The position numbers were made by a program, and so were the translations under genes. DNA of 64,000 nt from Lactococcus nasutitermitis (GTDB lineage Bacteria; Bacillota; Bacilli; Lactobacillales; Streptococcaceae), in the NCBI RefSeq assembly GCF_018403765.1, contig NZ_BOVQ01000004.1, positions 1 through 64,000 on the forward strand, read 5' to 3'. Below the pieces are notes generated by a model that saw nothing but the letters and a program-made list of their open reading frames with translations, was not told the origin of the DNA and ran no database searches. How positions within the stretch are numbered: position 1 is the stretch's first letter; every line of letters begins with the position of its first letter. Below are positions 61,144-64,000 of this stretch, in pieces.

Positions 61144-62262
61144 TCAAATTCTCTCCAACCCCATACTAGAGAGGAGAGTAGCAAGTAATTTATTAGAATA
61201 TTCTTTAGCACGGACTTTTTGAGCTTCCAACCGCTTGTTATATTCCTCGAGAATTAAAGTGTCATACTTTTTCTTTAATTCACTTTCTTGAGAAGTCAAA
61301 GCAAATTGTGCTTCAATCTGAAGTTGATTTTCTTTTTCTTCAAAGGCTTTTTTTGCTAATTGAATTTCTTCTTCTTTATGCTTTGTAATTTCAGCCTGTA
61401 TTTTTTCTAATTCTTGAGCTTGAACGACTGAAAAACTCTCCTGGACTTGGTGCGCAATCGTTTTACTATCTTGTAAATCAAGCTGATCTAAGATAGCTTT
61501 CGTCATATTAGGATTATTATTCCCAATTAAAGGAATAACATCACTAATGAGTCCATCATCAGAAGTTGTTGAAACAGAAGGCTTGGAAACGGGGGCTTTC
61601 TCTTCTTTTTCAGTCTCTTCTTCTACAATTATAGGTTGAGCAACTGGTGTAGGAATTGATTCCAGCTTTTTCTCTTTAGGAGTTATCTCACCTTGCTTCT
61701 TTTGCTGCTCAATCTGTTGTTTTAACTTTTCAATTTCTGCATCTTTAGCGGATAACTGATTCTCAAACTCTGAGTTAACTTGTTCTACTTGCTTTTTAGG
61801 GTTAGGGTTAATATTAACCTCAGACTCATCTTCTTCCATGACAGATAAATCAGGCTCAGGCGCATAAGCACTAGGAGTCGAAGCTTGAACATTGTTTATA
61901 GCTTCTTTCTTTTGAATAGGCGCAAATTCAACAATCTCAGGTTGTAATTTGCGGTATTTTTGTAGAGTTTTATCCTTGACAGGCTTACTTTCATAAAAGA
62001 AATTTAGCCACTCATCATATTTTCCCTCATCATCAAGTTTAACAGGCAAGTGCAAAGTATCTGAATAAATTTCTACATCCCCTTTGTTTGTTTCTTCAAC
62101 TTTTGTGATTGTTACGGATCCGTTTACTTTTAGCTCTAATAGCCGTTTATTTTCCATAATAACCAGATTGACGAGTTCATACGCATCAGCTATCTCACTG
62201 ATATGAAAATTGACTACATTTTCAAAATCAAAACGATACGTTGTTTTTCTGAAAATTCCCAT
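61144..62262 (-). CDS. Coiled-coil protein of unknown function with a telomere-like repeat
   Basis: A 372-residue soluble protein: a folded first ~100 residues, an acidic and Pro-rich linker, and long coiled coils (EIEKLKQQIEQQKKQGE; IQAEITKHKEEEIQLAKKAF). No family recognised. The linker contains the repeat, read as EVNINPNPKK. It overlaps the previous gene by 1 nt (TAATG). Confidence 0.55.
   Translation of the reverse strand: MGIFRKTTYRFDFENVVNFHISEIADAYELVNLVIMENKRLLELKVNGSVTITKVEETNKGDVEIYSDTLHLPVKLDDEGKYDEWLNFFYESKPVKDKTLQKYRKLQPEIVEFAPIQKKEAINNVQASTPSAYAPEPDLSVMEEDESEVNINPNPKKQVEQVNSEFENQLSAKDAEIEKLKQQIEQQKKQGEITPKEKKLESIPTPVAQPIIVEEETEKEEKAPVSKPSVSTTSDDGLISDVIPLIGNNNPNMTKAILDQLDLQDSKTIAHQVQESFSVVQAQELEKIQAEITKHKEEEIQLAKKAFEEKENQLQIEAQFALTSQESELKKKYDTLILEEYNKRLEAQKVRAKEYSNKLLATLLSSMGLERI
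61797..61820. repeat. Telomere-like repeat, copy 5 (in the coiled-coil gene)
   Basis: TAGGGTTAGGGTTAATATTA then ACCT. Same core and same reading frame as copies 2 and 4 although the host gene is unrelated. Half of a further copy (TAGGGTTAAT) lies at 62,870-62,879 upstream of the operon. Confidence 0.85.
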
Positions 62263-62558
62263 TAAAATTCTCCTTTACTTTCATCTGTCTCGGTTTGAGT
62301 TTTATGAGTATTGTCTTTTGGAAAGGACTCTCCCTTAACCAATTCTAACATCTCAGGCATATTTTGCAAAAACTCCGACATCGTAATTTTATTTGTTACC
62401 AAAATTTCCGCAATATAAGATGAATTTACTGCTTCTAATTCTTCTTTTTTTCGTGTAGCCTTAACAGAAGCTTCTTGTGCTTTTTCTTTAAGCGCTTGAT
62501 ATTCTTGCTCTTTTTTTAAACGCTTTTTTTCTAATTCTTCCAATTTTGCTTTTGACAT
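62262..62558 (-). CDS. Small coiled-coil protein
   Basis: A 98-residue protein with a Lys/Glu-rich coiled first half (EELEKKRLKKEQEYQALKEK) and a short conserved-looking second half (SEFLQNMPEMLELVKGESF). Unknown family. It starts directly after the previous gene and shares a base with the next. Confidence 0.5.
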   Translation of the reverse strand: MSKAKLEELEKKRLKKEQEYQALKEKAQEASVKATRKKEELEAVNSSYIAEILVTNKITMSEFLQNMPEMLELVKGESFPKDNTHKTQTETDESKGEF

Positions 62559-62840
62559 TTAATTAGTACCTCCCGTTTTTTGTTTCGTGGTAGAGCTTGA
62601 TGTCAAACCGCTACCTGTAATCACAACATTGTCAGTAGGCTTTGTGACCAAACTATTTGTTGACGAACTTGCTGTTGTACTTTCAGCATAATCATTTGTA
62701 TTCCCTGAATCAAGGGGGATGGAAAGTACAACATTTTGGATATTATTAACGAGTAGGTGTTTTCCTTTTAATAGAACCATTACTAGTACAAATACTGCGC
62801 CTAGTCTCTTAACTAAGCGCAGTATTTGTTCATTTACCAT
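62559..62840 (-). CDS. Small single-pass membrane protein, first gene of the element operon
   Basis: A 93-residue protein with one hydrophobic segment (LGAVFVLVMVLL) and a Ser/Thr-rich tail of ~55 residues, predicted outside. No lipobox. AGAGGAG precedes the ATG. Unknown function; a surface-exposed role in transfer or exclusion is possible. Confidence 0.5.
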   Translation of the reverse strand: MVNEQILRLVKRLGAVFVLVMVLLKGKHLLVNNIQNVVLSIPLDSGNTNDYAESTTASSSTNSLVTKPTDNVVITGSGLTSSSTTKQKTGGTN

Positions 62841-62874
62841 TTTATATCTTACTCCTCTTTCTTATTTTTTAGGG

Positions 62875-62916
62875 TTAATGAAAGTGGCACCACTTGTAGA
62901 ACTGATAGTACATCAT
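62875..62916 (-). CDS. Possible 13-residue peptide upstream of the element operon
   Basis: AAGGAAAAAG precedes tandem ATGs opening a frame that reads MMYYQFYKWCHFH and stops inside a TAGGGTTAA half repeat. The aromatic-rich composition is odd. It may be a leader peptide, or chance. Confidence 0.2.
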   Translation of the reverse strand: MMYYQFYKWCHFH

Positions 62917-62961
62917 CTTTTTCCTTATAACAATATTTTCCTATTTACTTCTTTCTAAATA

Positions 62962-63036
62962 TGGTATAATAAAGGTACACCTCCATGGTCGAGAATTTGT
63001 GGGAAAAACTCAAGTAAAATTTTACTTGAGTTTTTT
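62962..63036 (+). other. Outward-facing -10 box and hairpin at the right end of the element
   Basis: TG (62962-62963), G, TATAAT (62965-62970) reads on the plus strand; no good -35 exists. A palindromic hairpin (63005-63034) with a T6 run follows, so a ~60-nt transcript is possible. The hairpin also ends nif3 transcription on the minus strand. Confidence 0.35.
63005..63036. terminator. Bidirectional terminator of nif3/trmK
   Basis: AAAACTCAAGTAAAA and TTTTACTTGAGTTTT form a 15-bp palindrome with T or A tracts outside, 25 nt after the nif3 stop. Confidence 0.75.
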
Positions 63037-63060
63037 ATACATTAGTTAAAATAAATTAAA

Positions 63061-63834
63061 TTAAATATCATAAAAAGGATTGGTGCTTTGTTGGCTTTCT
63101 ATAATTTGGATTTCTGGGGTGAATTGTCGTAGTTTTTCAGCAATTTTAGGGACAAATAAATGTTCAATATAATGTCCTGGATCTAGTGCTACCATACCTG
63201 AACTTAATAAATCGTGTGCTGTATGGTAGTAGATATCTCCAGTGATATATAAATCAGCATCTTTTTCTTTAGCTTGTTGCCAGAATTTACCGCCAGAACC
63301 TCCACAAATGGCGACGCGGTGAATTTCTTGATTTAAATCATGATTATATGCAACAATACGTAGATGTTCCAAGCCGAAAGCTGTCCTCACTTTTTCTGAA
63401 AAATCTGATAAACGAGTCGTAGGAATACTTCCGATACGCCCAAGGCCTGTTTTTGTATCCAATATTTTAGTATTAGTTATATCAAGTAATTCACAAAACC
63501 AGTCATTGAGTCCATTTTGAACGATATCAATATTCGTGTGGCTTGTATAGACGCTGATACCTGCTGAGATTAACTTTAATAATAGTTTTTCTTGACTATC
63601 AGAGGTTGTTATAGAGGTTAAAGGGTGAAAAATAATTGGATGTTTAGCCAAAATGAGCTGCACTCCTTTTTCAATAGCCTCTTCTACAGTTTGTTCACGA
63701 ATATCTAAGGTGACTAAAACTTTTTCAAGTATTGCATCAGGAGAGCCGATTTGCAAACCCACAGGATCGTTTTCTAATGATAATTCTTTGGGACAAAATG
63801 CTTCATAATAGCTGATAAATTCAGAAATTTTCAT
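63061..63834 (-). CDS. Nif3-family dinuclear metal protein (YqfO-like)
   Basis: A 257-residue protein with the family metal ligands: KHPIIFH (two His), the middle SHTNID, and DPGHYIEH near the end. The biochemical role of bacterial Nif3 proteins is unsettled; some annotations call them GTP cyclohydrolase I type 2. It overlaps trmK by 4 nt (ATGA), an arrangement conserved in Firmicutes. It marks the return to chromosomal sequence right of the mobile element. Confidence 0.9.
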   Translation of the reverse strand: MKISEFISYYEAFCPKELSLENDPVGLQIGSPDAILEKVLVTLDIREQTVEEAIEKGVQLILAKHPIIFHPLTSITTSDSQEKLLLKLISAGISVYTSHTNIDIVQNGLNDWFCELLDITNTKILDTKTGLGRIGSIPTTRLSDFSEKVRTAFGLEHLRIVAYNHDLNQEIHRVAICGGSGGKFWQQAKEKDADLYITGDIYYHTAHDLLSSGMVALDPGHYIEHLFVPKIAEKLRQFTPEIQIIESQQSTNPFYDI

Positions 63835-64000
63835 GCTAAAGCCTCCATAATTTGTTGACGTTTTTCTACAATTTCTTTATATTTTTCTGTACGTTTTTCT
63901 GGTAATCTTGTTAAAATTTTATCTATCGTGTCTAGTTCCTTTTCCCATTTTTTACGAAAAATTTCTGATTTTTCTGTTGATAAAAATGGACCAAAGATTT
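63831..64000 (-). CDS. trmK: tRNA (adenine-22-N1)-methyltransferase TrmK, C-terminal part
   Basis: About 56 residues are visible; the start lies beyond the window. The visible end (FGPFLSTEKSEIFRKKWEKE and a helical tail ending QQIMEALA) matches the TrmK C-terminus, and its overlap with a nif3 gene is the usual gene pair. The enzyme methylates A22 of tRNA with AdoMet; the AdoMet-binding part is outside the window. Confidence 0.8.
   Translation of the reverse strand, partial: IFGPFLSTEKSEIFRKKWEKELDTIDKILTRLPEKRTEKYKEIVEKRQQIMEALA

Larger units (their letters stand above)
33700..62950 (-). mobile_element. Integrative mobilizable element (IME) next to dif, about 29 kb
   Basis: All protein genes from 33,943 to 62,840 lie on the minus strand. 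They include a XerS-like recombinase, an LtrB-type relaxase and MobC, an oriT-like region, a coupling protein, a TOPRIM protein and a methylase/helicase giant. Chromosomal genes bound it on both sides (xerS/dif; nif3/trmK). No VirB4, VirB6 or lysozyme-type transfer gene is present, so transfer would need a helper channel. Exact ends were not found: no direct repeat of dif is visible near 62.9 kb. Confidence 0.7.

Noticed and set aside
62914-62950. AT-rich stretch ATCTTTTTCC..AATATTTTCC compared with dif
   Set aside because: Only loose similarity in an AT-rich context; spacing of the two arms differs by several bases.
33700-62950. Integrated plasmid in place of an IME
   Set aside because: No replication initiator gene or iteron origin is visible; a recombinase gene sits at one end.
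63001-63036. Possible second dif copy at the right end (CTCAAGTAAAATT.. and AGTTTTTT resemble dif pieces)
   Set aside because: Matching dif requires several insertions, and the sequence is fully explained as a palindromic terminator. XerS sites need fixed spacing.

Overview
The window looks like a Lactococcus chromosome, possibly the garvieae/petauri side of the genus; the species is an inference. The evidence is the class Ib nrdHIEF set, an acetolactate decarboxylase gene (aldB), a XerS-type single recombinase with a dif_SL-like site just upstream, a DHA2/DUF4811 efflux operon, low GC, and extended -10 promoters (TGnTATAAT) typical of lactic acid bacteria. The xerS/dif pair places this part of the window at or near the replication terminus.

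Positions 1-33,700 are mainly ordinary chromosome. In order they hold: the end of a surface-type protein, queG, prfB, ftsEX, nrdHIEF (minus strand), plsY (minus), parE, a DnaQ-like exonuclease, a GNAT gene, parC, an adenosine-deaminase-like gene, lspA, a nucleotidyltransferase, an RluD-type pseudouridine synthase, a MarR/DHA2/DUF4811 operon, glmS, a glycosyltransferase, a decayed zone with an IS110-family insertion, aldB, dprA, topA, trmFO and xerS with dif. Between 5.6 and 18.8 kb, TTTTGACAG..CTGTCAAAA palindromes and two related ~100 bp structured elements recur inside and between genes. Several genes (queG, prfB, add-like, lspA, xerS) have a -10 box only 6-7 nt from the ATG, so they appear to be transcribed as leaderless mRNAs.

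Positions ~33,700-62,950 are a mobile element of about 29 kb with every gene on the minus strand. It carries a second XerS-like recombinase, an LtrB-type MOB relaxase with a MobC-like partner and an oriT-like intergenic region, a coupling protein split into a membrane piece and an ATPase piece, a PcfB/DUF3801-like protein, a TOPRIM protein, an LtrC/ArdC-like protein, and a giant N6-methylase/SNF2-helicase polyprotein broken by a single -1 frame change at a T7 run. It also has two Fic proteins, one with the catalytic His changed to Tyr. No VirB4-like ATPase or other mating-channel gene is visible, so the element is probably an integrative mobilizable element (IME) that borrows a channel.

The most interesting cargo is at 35,399-38,672: a lipase-domain protein with a helical C-terminal half, a membrane-anchored small protein and small helical partners. 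This layout matches the reverse-LXG lipase toxin (TslA) modules of type VII secretion. A second unexplained system is a DNA repeat with core GGTTAATATTAACC flanked by telomere-like TTAGGG repeats. It lies inside four element ORFs (always read in the same frame, giving VNxNPNP-type peptides) and in one intergenic gap. A third is a shared C-terminal tail (FYxRLxQxKxEQKxK) on at least four otherwise unrelated element proteins, a candidate recruitment signal. Between dif and the element's own recombinase there is a well-formed small RNA gene.

From ~62,950 the chromosome resumes with a Nif3-family gene and the end of trmK (both minus).
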